In this document: positions 10,800 to 24,500 of the stretch, one piece after another
How positions within the stretch are numbered: the first letter of the stretch is position 1
Layout of the letters: every line of letters begins with the position of its first letter
Assembly (NCBI GenBank): GCA_903813345.2
Contig: CAIIXF020000006.1
Span: 28,029,936-28,093,935, forward strand
Source of the DNA: Owenia fusiformis
Taxonomy: Eukaryota > Annelida > Polychaeta > Sabellida > Oweniidae
Length of the DNA stretch: 64,000 nucleotides
Reading direction: 5' to 3'
Program-made: the position numbers and the translations under genes
The notes under the pieces: generated by a model
What the model saw: only the letters and a program-made list of their open reading frames with translations
Databases searched by the model: none
What the model was told of the DNA's origin: nothing

Positions 10800-11960
10800 A
10801 TCCGACCCATGGTTTTCATAAAAGAAACGACAATATTTTTAGCTCAAAACTGCCAAGTGTTCGCCATTTCGTGATTCCATCATGTCTAACATCATTTCTA
10901 TATGACGTCACACCAATAAGACAAAATACATGACAACAGTATCCATAAACAAAATTCCTGAATTCTGATCGCAAAAGGTCAATTGAAAGCCCATGGTGCA
11001 TATCACCATGGAGTTCAGACTATAAATATAAAAATAATTTCTCCAAAAAGTCAAATATTCTAAAGATTTTAGCAAAAATGGCACATTTCAGCTGAGACTA
11101 ACATAAAATGTTATTATTATGTAAGTCTCAGATTTCAGGTATGTTAAAAATATTTTGGTTCATTGATTTTTGATACTTCATATCAATACACTTGTATCAT
11201 CACCATTTCCAAACAAGCCCAGTGTGCATGTAAACTCGATTTCAGTGTATATTTTAGGTGGCGATTTTTTACTTTTTGTCCAAGTACCCATGGAACTTTT
11301 TTATTTAGAATATAGTTCGGAGTAGGGATACTAGCGGCTACCGTTGGTTATTTGGTTTCCTGTATAAAAAAGCTTTTTCTCCTTTTCTGGCCCATCGCAG
11401 CGCCATCTAGTGTTTGATAAATGAATCAATGTTTATTCTCGATAGGGTCAGTACTAATCTATCAGGAAAGATTTACAAGTTTGGTTAGAAACAGAATTTT
11501 TAGAGTTGGCAGAGTGATTTTGGAGACTATGTAGAGCAGAATAACTTTCTGAAACAGGTAGCTTTACAGTGGTAGCTCTCTCCAGATTGAGTTATCTCAA
11601 AAACGGTGTGGTCACCGTATCATTATTTTGTAACGGCAAGCTAGACAAGACTCCAATGAACACTAGGCACTGTTTCGCTGAGCTAGATCTGTGTCCATAA
11701 ATATATTATGAAATGAAACGTTATAATGGTCTTCAATGGGATTTTTAACTGCAACCTTAACCCTTAGGGTAAGTAAGTTGCTTTCTACCTTAGATTTGAT
11801 TGACGCAGAGAAATTGCTATGGGCGATAATACACTGCTTTACGTTTAGCTTCAATTTTTCATGTTATGAATTGTGAATTTTTCTTGACAATCGATTTAAA
11901 CAACTTTAAAAAGTAATACTTATAAGATATATAATTGTTCTTTTACTTAGAAGTATCTAC
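10800..11960. other. Non-coding sequence in the inferred FKBPL-like 5' intron
   Basis: No supported gene or clear repeat boundaries. Short ORFs here lack splice or codon support. Confidence 0.45.
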
Positions 11961-11963
11961 TTA

Positions 11964-12150
11964 CCTCGCAAAACAGAGATAACTATGGAGATTTTTGATA
12001 TTTTCGAAACGGAAGTAATCTTGAAATGACGTCATTGTGCGTCAAATTGCTGCGCAGAAAAATTATTTTACTTCCGTAAAAATTGGTGTGTTGGCAGATT
12101 TTTTCTATTTCTTAGCGATACTTACATCCATGTTTACCTGTACAACTGGT
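11964..12150. promoter_or_regulatory. Probable bidirectional promoter of FKBPL-like (-) and GOLGA1 (+)
   Basis: Two strong donors point outward: GAG-GTAAGTAG on the minus strand with GT at 11964-11963, and CAACTG-GTAAGTTAA on the plus strand with the donor near 12149. Between them are a CRE-like TGACGTCA at 12027-12034, an ETS-like ACGGAAGT at 12009-12016 and an inverted ETS-like ACTTCCGT at 12070-12077. There is no TATA box in an obvious position. This fits a housekeeping divergent promoter flanked by two 5' non-coding exons. Inference from motifs and splice signals only. Confidence 0.5.
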
Positions 12151-12569
12151 AAGTTAATGTTACACTGCCGAAATACTTGTCAATATATTTTAAAACTTTT
12201 ATTTTGTCATCTGAGTGTCAAATGCTTCAAAAATTGAAGAGAATTTCTATCTAAATTTTCTGTCAAAAATTTTGACTGCTGACATAACATAAACAAACTG
12301 ACGCTTGTCGGTTATTTAGTGTTGAGTCTTGTTCCCCATCATCATACAGTAGCATATTCTAAACTTTTCCCATATATGTTTGGCTCCAAATATAGTAGAG
12401 GCAATTCTGCCCATGTATTGTAAGTAAATGTCACGACAAATATGGAAGCAATGAGTATCCTGAATTGCTTACATGGATGACAGTGTCTAATCCAGGACCC
12501 TCCGCTCCAAAGTCTGACACCCTAAACATATTGTGATCTCATGTAATGCTACTGTATCTTTATCTTCAG

Positions 12570-15500
12570 TGTCACAATGTTTGCAAAGTTGAAAAAGAAG
12601 ATCCAAGAAGAAGGGGGCGGGGCCCCACCATCTTCCCCAGGGGAGGGTGAGAAAAGACAACTGTCCCCTGGGCCAGGTCTCGCTAGTCCAGTCGCAGATG
12701 AAGGTGCTAAAGGTACAACTGTTATGCTTCACTTAACATACATGGATGTCAATTTCAATGAAAATAATTTTATTAATACATTTATTTTTCCATGAAAAGT
12801 TTATTTAAGTTGTTCATTTAAGAAAGATATTCAATGTTTAGTAGCTTGAAAAATGTTTACCAGATAAACTAAAATACTGCAAAATGGAATCAATTTGTTA
12901 TTAGAACATAAACAACAACTCACGGGGCCAAAATGTACATTTTATTCATTTTCAGCTACTGGACTAGGACTTTTTCCAAATAAATCGCCATCTAAAGATT
13001 CAGAGGCTTCTGCACAGTTAGATACAGGGGTAAGATATTTTTGACACGATTATATAGTTCTAAACTGGTGAATACTTGTGTTCAAAATCTTCTAAATAAT
13101 ACAATAAAAATAAATTTTTAAGAGGGCAATGAACTTCTCTGAATAAAGCGATACAAGATATTCGATTTTTTCAATTTTAATCTTAATGATCACTTTATAG
13201 ACTCTAATAACCACATATATTATAGTAGTTGTTTGGGGTCACTAATGTTATCACCCTACATGATGATACTTATATGTAATTCTATATTGTTTATGCTGAT
13301 AGCATTCCAAAGAGACAAAGGATGAGGTCCTGGCATTGTTGGTGAAGCGCACGGATCAAGTAAAGAAATTAGAGTCAAAGATAAGTGGTAAGTGAGAAAT
13401 TAATATTTACTGAAACATCATGTACATATTTCAGAGGATAACTTACAGGATAAAATATTTGGAACAACTTCATGTAAGCCCATGCAATTACATATAAGGG
13501 TTATGTAGTGGGAGGTTTTGGATATGGGGTTTATCTAGATATGCATATCTCCTGAGGAATAAATCACATTTCCAAACCAACCATACATAATACTTTATCC
13601 TATACCCAGTAGAGTTTTCTAAATTTCTCAAAAAATGTTCAACATTTTTTTTCAAATTTTTTTTAACTACTAGAAGATATCCCCGGGAGCGGGTGATATG
13701 GAGGTTCTGGATATTGGAACCTCAAAATCAAGATAAAAGATATATCTTACCAACTTGTCTCCCTAAAACTCTTATCAACCTTGACTTGAAAATCATTATT
13801 TTATTTTAATTGAGGAATATCTGAGAAGTTAATTTACCCATAGTTAACATAAGATAGATCATTACAAGTCTATTTATCAAATATATGTAAAAGTTCATTT
13901 TGTCCACTTTTAGTAAAATAAGACACAGGCTATTCATCACATTCTTATAATGTTGTAAACATTGTACTACATGTACATGAATATTGTAATGTTTAAGAAT
14001 TTTTATTTATTGTATTTATTCTTATTTTAGAACTAGCTGCCTTGATAAAAGAGAAAAATAAATATGCAGAAAAATTAGAAATATCCTTGGAAAAACAGCA
14101 AGATGGTAAGGAATTAGCTCCAATTAAAAGATTTAGACAATTCTCGCAGCTATGATTTGACCCACCTGCCAGATTTTCATTGGAAAATATTCTTGAAAAC
14201 TTCATTCACTTCGACCAATCAGAATTTTTTGAAATCTTGTGTGGTGTTATGTATTAGTATCTGTATTTGTTACACTTTCCCAGGAATCCCAGGCGATGGA
14301 TTTTATCATGTGAACGCCTCTTTTGTTTTTAAAGCTGTAGCCTGACAAAAGGTCAATCCATTCATTCACTCCAATCATGAAAATGAATCTAAGTCCATTT
14401 TAAAACACATAACAAAGAAAGGATGAGTCTGGGAATGAGTCTGGGTATCGACTTAGAAAATATTGAAAAGTGTAATGTCTGAAAAACCAACTCAATCACA
14501 CATATTATTAAACTTCAATATCTTATCCTTCTTCTGAGATTACAAAAAATCGATTTGTATCACAATTGATGAAGAATATTGGCATCAAAGACAGTGCATA
14601 TCACTTTTTCAGAATTGAAAAAAAAATCAATGGCAAATATTAAATGAATTATTTATACAAAAAGTTTGAAACATATCCTCCAAAACATTGCTTACTTTCT
14701 TTGTATAGACATTGAATGGTATTTCTTGATAAGTGAATTGGTGTTTATCTGGGTAATCAAGGGATTATAGTCACTCAAAGTTACTGAGCATCCAGTTTTG
14801 AGACTTCAATTGTGTTGGTGAAGTTACATCTACTTCAGTCAAATTCATGCTCAGCACAACATTTTGGTTTCAATTTTATAATCCCTATACATGACCCTGG
14901 TGATGAAGAGTCAGAATCAGTCAAAAAACCAAAACCGGAAAACTGTGCTCATTGTAAAAACTAAAAGTGAAGCAACTTTTTTTTTGATATTTCTTACATC
15001 AAATGACAGCCATCTTGTTTTTCCCCCTTCAAATTAAACTGGCGGGAAATTCAAAAATTTGAAAAAAAATGTTATCCTTAAATATATTTCAAAAATATGA
15101 TTTTCTTATTAATTCTTCATGGGTCTTAAGTTATTTCTTCTTTGTATGTCATACATGTTGCCATTGGTGTTTTTTTCTATGATAATGACCTTTTTTTATT
15201 TATTAAGATACTTATTCTGACTCTCAGCAGGGGGTTAATTATGCATCAAAACCCATGAAAAAGTAAATATACTTATCAAATATAACTAAGACAGTTATAA
15301 AAACCATATTTCACATCCATTTGACTGAGGGACCAAAAGGGCATATACCCAGACACATCCTTTGAGGTATCAACAACTTATTGGATGAAACCTTGTTTTA
15401 TTTTAGAAAGTATTGCTAAACAAAAAGAAATGCAGGAGGATTTCAAAAAGAAAAGCAATCAAATGACAGAGAGTTTCACCCTAGCATTGGATAAAAAAGA

Positions 15501-18500
15501 TGATGATTGGAAGAAAAAAATTGCTGAAATAGAAAAGGTATTGTACACGATAGTTGACCTTGCTTGAGGTTGACAGTGAAAATTATACACCTCAACTGTA
15601 AATCAAAATATTTGTATTGACAAAAGTTACATCAAATCCTCTTATTTTTTGTGTTCTATTTTTATTATTTTATAGTATGGCTTCTCATATTTTTTAAATT
15701 CTATTTTATAGTATGGCTTCTCATATCTATTCAGTTAGGCCTGAGCCCCCCCCCCCCAAGTCAAAAATTCTTTCAAAATCATGCTGATTTTCACCATTCT
15801 GAGCACTTTTCAAGTCATTTTGGCTATTTTTGGGCCAACGTTTTCATAAGTGAATCCCCCTGAAATTTCTTAAAAAGTGAACCCCTTCCCTTGGCAAATC
15901 CTTTCTACGGGCTTGTCAGTCATTCACTTTTGACTATTATTCATCGCATTCTTGTCTACAGGAGAAAGAGAATTTACAAAAAAGTCTGGAAAAGGCGGAG
16001 GAATATCGCATGAAATATTTCAAGAAGGAGGAAGAATCAGAGGAGATGGAGGGATTAACTACTCAGGAATTAGCAAAACTCAAGCATATGGTAGGAGTTA
16101 TTACAATTTATATTGTTTGGGGGTGTTGTTTTTCTTCATTTTCCACTGTTACTCATCTACTTATTCTTTTTTTGCTTAAGTCGGTTAATATGAAAATCTG
16201 GAATTACGATATCAAATGATAACTCCACGACCTATATTTAGTATATTTAAAAAAATATGACAGCACAATATCTATGTTTCCTCCAGTATTGAATCTATCC
16301 AACAAATATCTTAAAATGGTACTTTATAAAGAATGCAATACAATTTGAAAGATTCCACTTTCAGCTCTTAAACAAGGATCAACTGCTAGAAAAAACAGAA
16401 AGTAACCTCAAAGAAAAAACAGAAGCTCTAGTCATATCAGAGAAGTCCCTCAAAGAACTGCAAAACATATGTGAGAAATTAAAAATGGAGGTTGACGACT
16501 CAAAAATACAGAAGTGAGTAATATTTCTTTGTATTTATTACTTGTTGCATCTTGCTTCCTGTATTTTCTAAATACACTATTGCAATTTTTGAGTCACACA
16601 CAATTATACTCGTACATGCTACATGAAATTTAATGGCTCATAATTTTATAGTGTATTCTGTTATGACACAAAGGTTTAAAGAGCTTTACTTGAATCATAC
16701 ATGAATTATCACCTTTAAAGTCCCCGTCTAAAGTTTGAAAATATTTTTTTATCATTCATTTACTATTTGTCAGGACTTAAAAAGTGGTTTTAGAGATTTC
16801 TGAACAAAAAAAAATTTTGAAAAAAAAGTTGTGAGCATTTCATTTCTCAAATATTCAAATTTCCCGCCATTTTTCAAAAAAAGTTGAAATTTCTTAATCA
16901 TCAAATATTTCTTAATGCATTTCAAAAAAGATTATCTTTTTAACACCAATGCAAAGATTGAACAAAGGACACACTATTTCAATAATAAAATGCCATATTT
17001 AATGGGCCACTTCAATGTTTTAGCATATCAAAAATATTTTGAAACATTAGTGATGTCACTAAGGTACCAAAAACTTTTTGAAAAAAATTGAAATTTTTTT
17101 TTCGATGTCAATCTTTTCTAAATATGTTAGACTTTCATAAAAAAACAATGTTGATTGTCTCACCAGGTCAAAAGAAAGAATAAATTATGTTTTAGATATC
17201 ATTGTACCATTGGTTTCTATGAGAACTAAAATTTTGAAATGCATTTTTCTCAGAACCATTTTCATGCACTGATAAGTTCATTTCTCACTTATTTATGAAC
17301 CGATTTTCTTAATTTTTTCGGCAAAAAACATGGAAGGATGAATGCTATACATTGGTATGAATTGTGGCTAATTAGAAGATATGAGTGACCTCTAAAAGTT
17401 GGTTTTAAATAAATTCACAAATTTTGGAACAAAAAGTCTATCAAAAACCACTTTTTGAAATTAAAAAAAAAAGTTTCACATATCACACTTTGATAACATT
17501 GGGTAAGACTACAATATAAGCCAAAGTGGTTTAAACTTAATATGGGGCCTTTAACAATTCAAATGAACTTGAGATATAAATAGGACCATGACTGTGATAT
17601 CAGGAATTTCAGGGCACCTTTGAATAAAACTCATCCACCTTTGCATTACATTATTATATTGAACAATGTCCCATAAATCAACCTTTCTGTTGACCTTGAC
17701 CCTGCCATGGATTTTGTGACTTTATATATCATACACACACATTATACCCACCATCAGATGATATTGAATACTATCTCTAATATAGGCAAAGGTGTGAGGA
17801 GGAGAGCCAGCAACATTACACAACAATACTTGGTCTCAGGGCTGAAAAAGAAGCTTTGGCTAAACAGCTGGAAACTGCTACAGAGACGTTGTCTCAGGTA
17901 AGAATTGGTGAACGGGCTTTGCTTTATAAAGGGCTTTATCTTATATAAGGCTTTACCTTAGCTGCAGTATTATGTTTGTTTTATGATTATGATTGTATAT
18001 TAATAGATAGTGTGAGTGTTTAGCAATTAATTATAGTAACACCCTTATCCTCTATCAGGGCTACTAGAATTCTGCACTACATAATGCAAAATTCGCCAAG
18101 AAAAAAATTTAAATTCTGCAATACAAGCCAAAATGTGAAATTCTGCAAAAATTCTGCATTTTATCTTGGCCTTTTTTCATGGCATTTTTTGTCGAAATAG
18201 TCTAAAAATCAAAATGAAACTGCCATATTTTTCTAATGTGTACATGTACATGTATTTGAACAAATTGGCCAGGAGCAATATAAAAGGAGTATCTAAGTAT
18301 CACATATTTCGTGACTCCCATGAGCTCAACCTGCACAATTTTGCATCTTCCTAATATTTTATGTAGACACTATAAGGTATCCAAAAATGCAAAGAAAAAA
18401 ACTTTCTACTACGAAACGACCTTTGGGGTGTTTTTCCCATTTGGCAACTAGACTATATCCCTTACAAAGCAACCTCAAAGAATGAAATAAAAAAATAAAA

Positions 18501-21500
18501 GTTTTCTGTTTAAATTGCTACAAAAGTGACCTGATCGACCCAATCTACAAGCACTTAAAACAATGCTAGGTCCTTTCAGTTCAATTTATGTTCTCAAAGC
18601 TTGAATTTGGTGAAAATTCTGTAAAAATCAACAGAAACGAAAAATTCTGCATTTTTTCTGCTGCGGCGAGAAAAAATGGAATCTAGTAGCCCTGCTCTAT
18701 GTTATGATTATGATTTGTTTTTGAAAAATATGATTTAAATAAAGATATAAAATTCTATGATTTATGATAAGCAACTTTTTTCTGTTATTTGATAGACAAC
18801 TGAAATCGTGAAGTGATTAAGGTCTTTGGCAATGAGGTCACATTTAGGTCATATTTTTGCCATAAATCATAGAATCGAGGTCTTCGTAAAGATTCTAATA
18901 TGATAAAAATATGTCATTGTACTAGATACTACATTTACTGGTCTTTAATGAAAGTCACTGGTCACATATATCCTATTATAAACCAGTAAATCAATTATTT
19001 ATCAATTATTATTGACCATGATCCCATTGACACTGATCCCAGTAACCATGATTCAAATGTCCATGATACCATTGGCCATGATCCCATTGACCATGATCCT
19101 ATTGGCCATGATCCCTGTAACCATGATCCCATTGACACTGATCCCAGTAACCATGATCCAAGTGACCATGATACCAGTGACCTTGATCCCATTGACTATG
19201 ATCCCATTGGCCATGATCCCAGTAACCATGATCCCATTGACACTGATCCCAGTAACCATGATCCAAGTGACCATGATCTCATTGGCCATGATCACAGTAA
19301 CCATGACCCAATTGACCATGATCCAAATGTCCATGATTCCATTGGCCATAATACTCACCAGTGACCATGATCTCATTGACCATGATCCTATTGTCCATGA
19401 TCCCTGTAACCATGATCTCATTGACACTGATCCCAGTAACCATGATCCAAGTGACCATGATACCAGTGACCTTGATCCCATTGACTATGATCCCATTGGC
19501 CATGATCCCAGTAACCATGATCCCATTGACACTGATCCCAGTAACCATGATCCAAGTGACTATGATCCCAGTGACCATGATCACATTGGCCATGATACCA
19601 GTATCCATTATCCCATTATTCATGATCTAAGTGACCATAATCCAAGTGACCATGATTCCATTGATCATAATCCGAGTGACTTGACCACTGTATAAAAACA
19701 TGATCAACAGAGTCTTTTTATTAACAGCTTGTTTTCCAATTAATGTTGTCAAATTTAATGTTATTCAATGTTGTTTGTAATTTATGTAGAAAACTAAACG
19801 ATTGTCATCACTAGAACAGACGCTGACTGACATGGAGAATGATTTCCAAACTTTGCAAAGAAACTATGATTTATTTCAAAATAAGGTACATGTACAGATA
19901 TTATGGATCCTTATTTAGGGAAACAATTACCATTTCTTATTAACATGATTGATGAATATAATACATACAAAATACATCATGTATAATCATCTTCCTCTAT
20001 TTCTATTTATCCTTTCTATTCTATTCTTAAAAGAGAGCTTCATCTTCTTTACTTTCAGGTAACCTCTGCTTGGGGTATCATCTCTCATAAATATTGTTGT
20101 TATATGACAGGGCAAATTAGGTTTTTTGAAATGAAGTAGATGTTTCACAAAGAACCTCACAATTTTACATAATTTATAATTTTACAACTATATATTAGGC
20201 TTTACTATATTAAGTTGTATCCTAAAATTTCCAGATATTCCTAATTATTTCAGGAACATGAAGAACCAGTATGTAAATATAAAAACACTATTGTTCGTTA
20301 TTTTAGCATGCAGTAGATGTAGAGGAGAAAGATAGTCATATACAACATGTGCAAGAGCGTGTCATCTTACTTGAGCAGAGACTTAAGGATACAACTCTTA
20401 GTGGAGATGAGCATCTTACAGCTCTTCAAACGGAGGTATAAATGAGACCCCACATAAAATATCATTTTGGTCAAAATTTGAATAAAATTAGGGGATACAG
20501 TTGAAACAGGGATACATCCATGCCAGAATTTTTTGGGTATTAAAGGATTGAGTACATAGTCATTGCTAAAATATTAAAGCCTTCTTTATTACTGTGACAC
20601 TTTTACTGTATTTGTTTACCATGTAGATATGTGAAATATGTCAAATGAGGTCAAACAACTTGGGCATGCATAAATGGTCCTTTGTTCAGCTAGATTTCGA
20701 ACTAAATACAACTCCACTATTTAAGAATACGTTTTCCTTCTTTCATGATACATTATAATTTAAATGATTTCAAATGATTTATCGAAAATTGGTGACGTCC
20801 TTTATAGTACTAAAGAGTTTATTAAGTTATATTTCAACTGAACATTCAAAATTTATTATTTCTTAAATTGTAGAGAACCAACTTGGAGAAGAAACTTGAG
20901 GAATCGCGTCAGCAGCTTACTGAAGTGAAAAGTGTTTGGAGTGAGAAAATATCCCATCTTGAATCACAGGTAAGCTCACCCCTTCCTCATCCACCCCCTT
21001 TATATTGTACAAAAGCAATGACAATTGTGTTGATCAAAAATGCCATCGCTGACATACTGTATTTGTTACATATGAACGAAAAATCCCTGACGACAACATG
21101 TGTGTACTGATCAATAAGACCTGAGTGAAATTTGTTCATATTAGTATTAATGTACGTTGTTCATCATTGGGGTGTTCACAGGTGGAAGTATCTTTTCGAA
21201 AAGCTTTGGACAGCTTTGGAAGCATCCACAAAGTTGCGCTTCGGTTCGCGCGTTTACGTTCCCAATCGTCTGATTTATAATTTACCCAACTTGAAAGACT
21301 GTGTTTGGTGGATTCGTTCATATGTGAGGAGGCCTTTAGATATAATATTGCGATTAGTAACTTTTTGCATTTAATTTGTAGATCTCCAATTTGAATGCCA
21401 AGATAGTTGAAGACAGTGAAGACTTCAAGGGAAAGCAACAGGAAATGGAAACCATGAAGGCCAATTTTGAAAAACAGGTAGATGTGGTTACTTACCTGTA

Positions 21501-24500
21501 CATGTATGATTGTATGTATATTGCCAGATTTTGTGAACCTCTCTAAGGTAAATAAACATATGAACTCTAGGTAAACAGATGAACTCAAGTAAAATTGTGA
21601 ACTTTAAGGTAACCATATGAACTTTAAGGTAACTGTATGAACTCATAGGTAAACATGAACCTTTCTTATGTAAAAACATGAACTCTAAGGTAAACATGAA
21701 CTTCACTTAGGTTAACATACAACTCTAAGGTAAACATTAACTTTAAAGTAAACATAAACCTCTCTAAGGTAAACATTACCCCCTACCTACATACAGTACA
21801 TTCATGTTTCTCAAGGATAGTATATCATTGGAATGCTAACTACATGATATAGTTATCTATTTATAGATTGAGTCGCTGCACAGTAAGCTCGAGGCAGCTG
21901 AAACAAAGGTGCTACGAACCAATGAGATTGTAGATGAGAAAGATCGCCTGCTAGAAAAACAGGTATTTTACCAAAATAAAATTTCTCAAAAATATCTGAA
22001 ATCATTATTCCTTGTTATGGTACAATATAGAGTAATTAAATGTGAAAAAATATGTGAAATCATTATTTCTTGTTATGGTACAATATAGAGTAATTAAATG
22101 TGAAAATGAAATGCTAATAAACTAACGAGCAATAATAGTGAAATTGATAGCTCAAATAAAACTGATTCTAAATTTTTTTAAAAAGTAACATGCATACATT
22201 GACTTTGCAGAAATTGACACTGGAGAATGAGACATTGCGTGCTCGAGAGATGTCATCTGAAAGTGAGGCTTTATTACGAGAGGAAGTGCACACACTCAAA
22301 TCTAAAATAACTTCGCTGGAACATAATTTAGAGAAGACCAAAAGAGAACATGAGGATGAGAAAGTAAGTTAAAAAGAATCTATACAATCTTTGATAATTT
22401 CTTATTTCTCCTTGATTTGTGTTACAATAGCTACCATACACTATTTTATGACTTTTTAATGGCTTGATTAAATTCATAACTTCACTCCATGATTAAATAA
22501 CTTCTCAGTGACTCTGCTGAATGACTTGACTCAACGATTCATCTCATCAAAATCAATACAGTAAAACCAGCCAAAAGTGTTCAAATTATCAGGTGTTCAT
22601 ATTTTAAGGTGTTTTCAACATGTAGAGATAACAAATTTGATACTGAGAAAAAATGTTTACATTGAGAGATGTTCAGAATAGAGAGGTGTTTGTATAGAGA
22701 GGTGTTCGTATTATTTATACATGCTTCAATGTGTTTCAGGTAAAGTTACATTCCTCGCAGGATGATTACTTAGAACGTGAAATTGAGACTGAAAGGCAGA
22801 TTACAACATTAGAGGACCAATTACTAACAGTGAAGGGAGAGTTAAAAGTAGCTACAAAGGAGTGCAGTAGAATCTCAGCTCAGATGCAGGAGTGCAAGCG
22901 ACAAAATGAACAGCTTGAATCAAAGGTATCATTTGTTAGGCCCCTAGCCAGCTTTAGCCAAGTTGAGGTTCACTTTTCAAAAAATTCCAGGGGGTTCACA
23001 CTTGACAATTTTTGCCCAAAATCATCTTGAAAAGTGCTTGATTTTGAATCGCCAGAACCCTTCCCCTGGTTACGGGTTTGTAAATGAGTTACTACATTCT
23101 GGCTTGACTTTGAAATCAATGCTTTTGATAGGACCATTGCTCTTTAAAGGACCATTAATGCTTTAGAGAATGTGGCTGAGAAAAAAGCATTTCCCATGTT
23201 GTAGGGGTTTAGGACTTTATCCTGAAAATCCTTTGTATTATAGATGGAATAAATCTGGAGGCATCTTGGATTTTAAAACAAATATGAGTGATGTAAGCAA
23301 ATGATTCTATATTCTCATTCTATTTCAAATATTTATTTCAGTTTGCTAGTGTTGAGAAAGAACTGTCCGAGACCCATGACCAATACCAGTCTCTGGATAG
23401 GAAATACAAGAACAAGTGTCTAGAATACCAAGAATGCAATACAGGTAAGTAATTATGAAAGCACAAGAACAAGTGTCTAGAATACCAAGAATGCAATACA
23501 GGTAAGTAATTATGAAAGCACAAGAACAAGTGTCTAGAATACCAAGAATGCAATACAGGTAAGTAATTATGAAAGCACAAGAACAAGTGTCTAGAATACC
23601 AAGAATGCAATACAGGTAAATAATTATGAAAGCACAAGAACAAGTGTCTAGAATACCAAGAATGCAATACAGGTAAGTAATTATGAAAGCACAAGAACAA
23701 GTGTCTAGAATACCAAGAATGCAATACAGGTAATTAATTATGAAAGCACAAGAACAAGTGTCTAGAATACCAAGAATGCAATACAGGTAAGTAATTATGA
23801 AAGCACAAGAACAAGTGTCTAGAATACCAAGAATGCAATACAGGTAAGTAATTATGAAAGCACAAGAACAAGTGTCTAGAATACCAAGAATGCAATACAG
23901 GTAAGTAATTATGAAAGCACAAGAACAAGTGTCTAGAATACCAAGAATGCAATACAGGTAAGTAATTATGAAAGCACAAGAATCAGTGAAAGGGTAAGAT
24001 CCCAAAATTATTAATAAAAAACACATCTTACATGTACTTCACTGCACATTGCATGTGTGTGTTACATTGTACATGAATTTGAATAACTTTGTCAAACTTA
24101 ATACAAACTACTTCAAATCTGTCATATATTTTCAGAACGGGACCAGCTAATGTTGAGAAATGCGGAGTTGTCACAAAATTGTGAACATTTGAAAAAATCC
24201 AAATCGGAAGAAATAAATTCACATCAAAATGAAATTGAGGCTCTACAGCTGGAAATTCAGGAGAAATCAGCGAAAAACAAAGATTTAGAAGTGAAACTCG
24301 GAGACCTCCGTAGTAATATAGTGCAATACCAAACAAAGGTAAGATTAGCTTATTGATAACCAAAAATTTTATAGAATAGCACTTGAGATGACCCCTAGGT
24401 GAATATAAATGTACTGCATATCTCTCTGAGAATTTTGGACAAATTCTAGTTTTCAACAACAGTTCGAATTCTACAAGTTGGATATTAATGTACATGAATA

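Noticed and set aside
19012-19695. 227-aa open frame of DHDPSNHDP-type repeats and similar frames on the minus strand
   Set aside because: All derive from the 15-bp minisatellite, whose period is a multiple of three. No splice or start support.
19010-23979. CRISPR-like regular arrays
   Set aside because: Units are contiguous without unique spacers and lie in introns of an animal gene.
23346-24026. 226-aa minus-strand frame with repeated [17 protein letters not shown]
   Set aside because: Shadow of the 57-bp repeat opposite golgin-97 exon 16; the plus strand holds the true exon.
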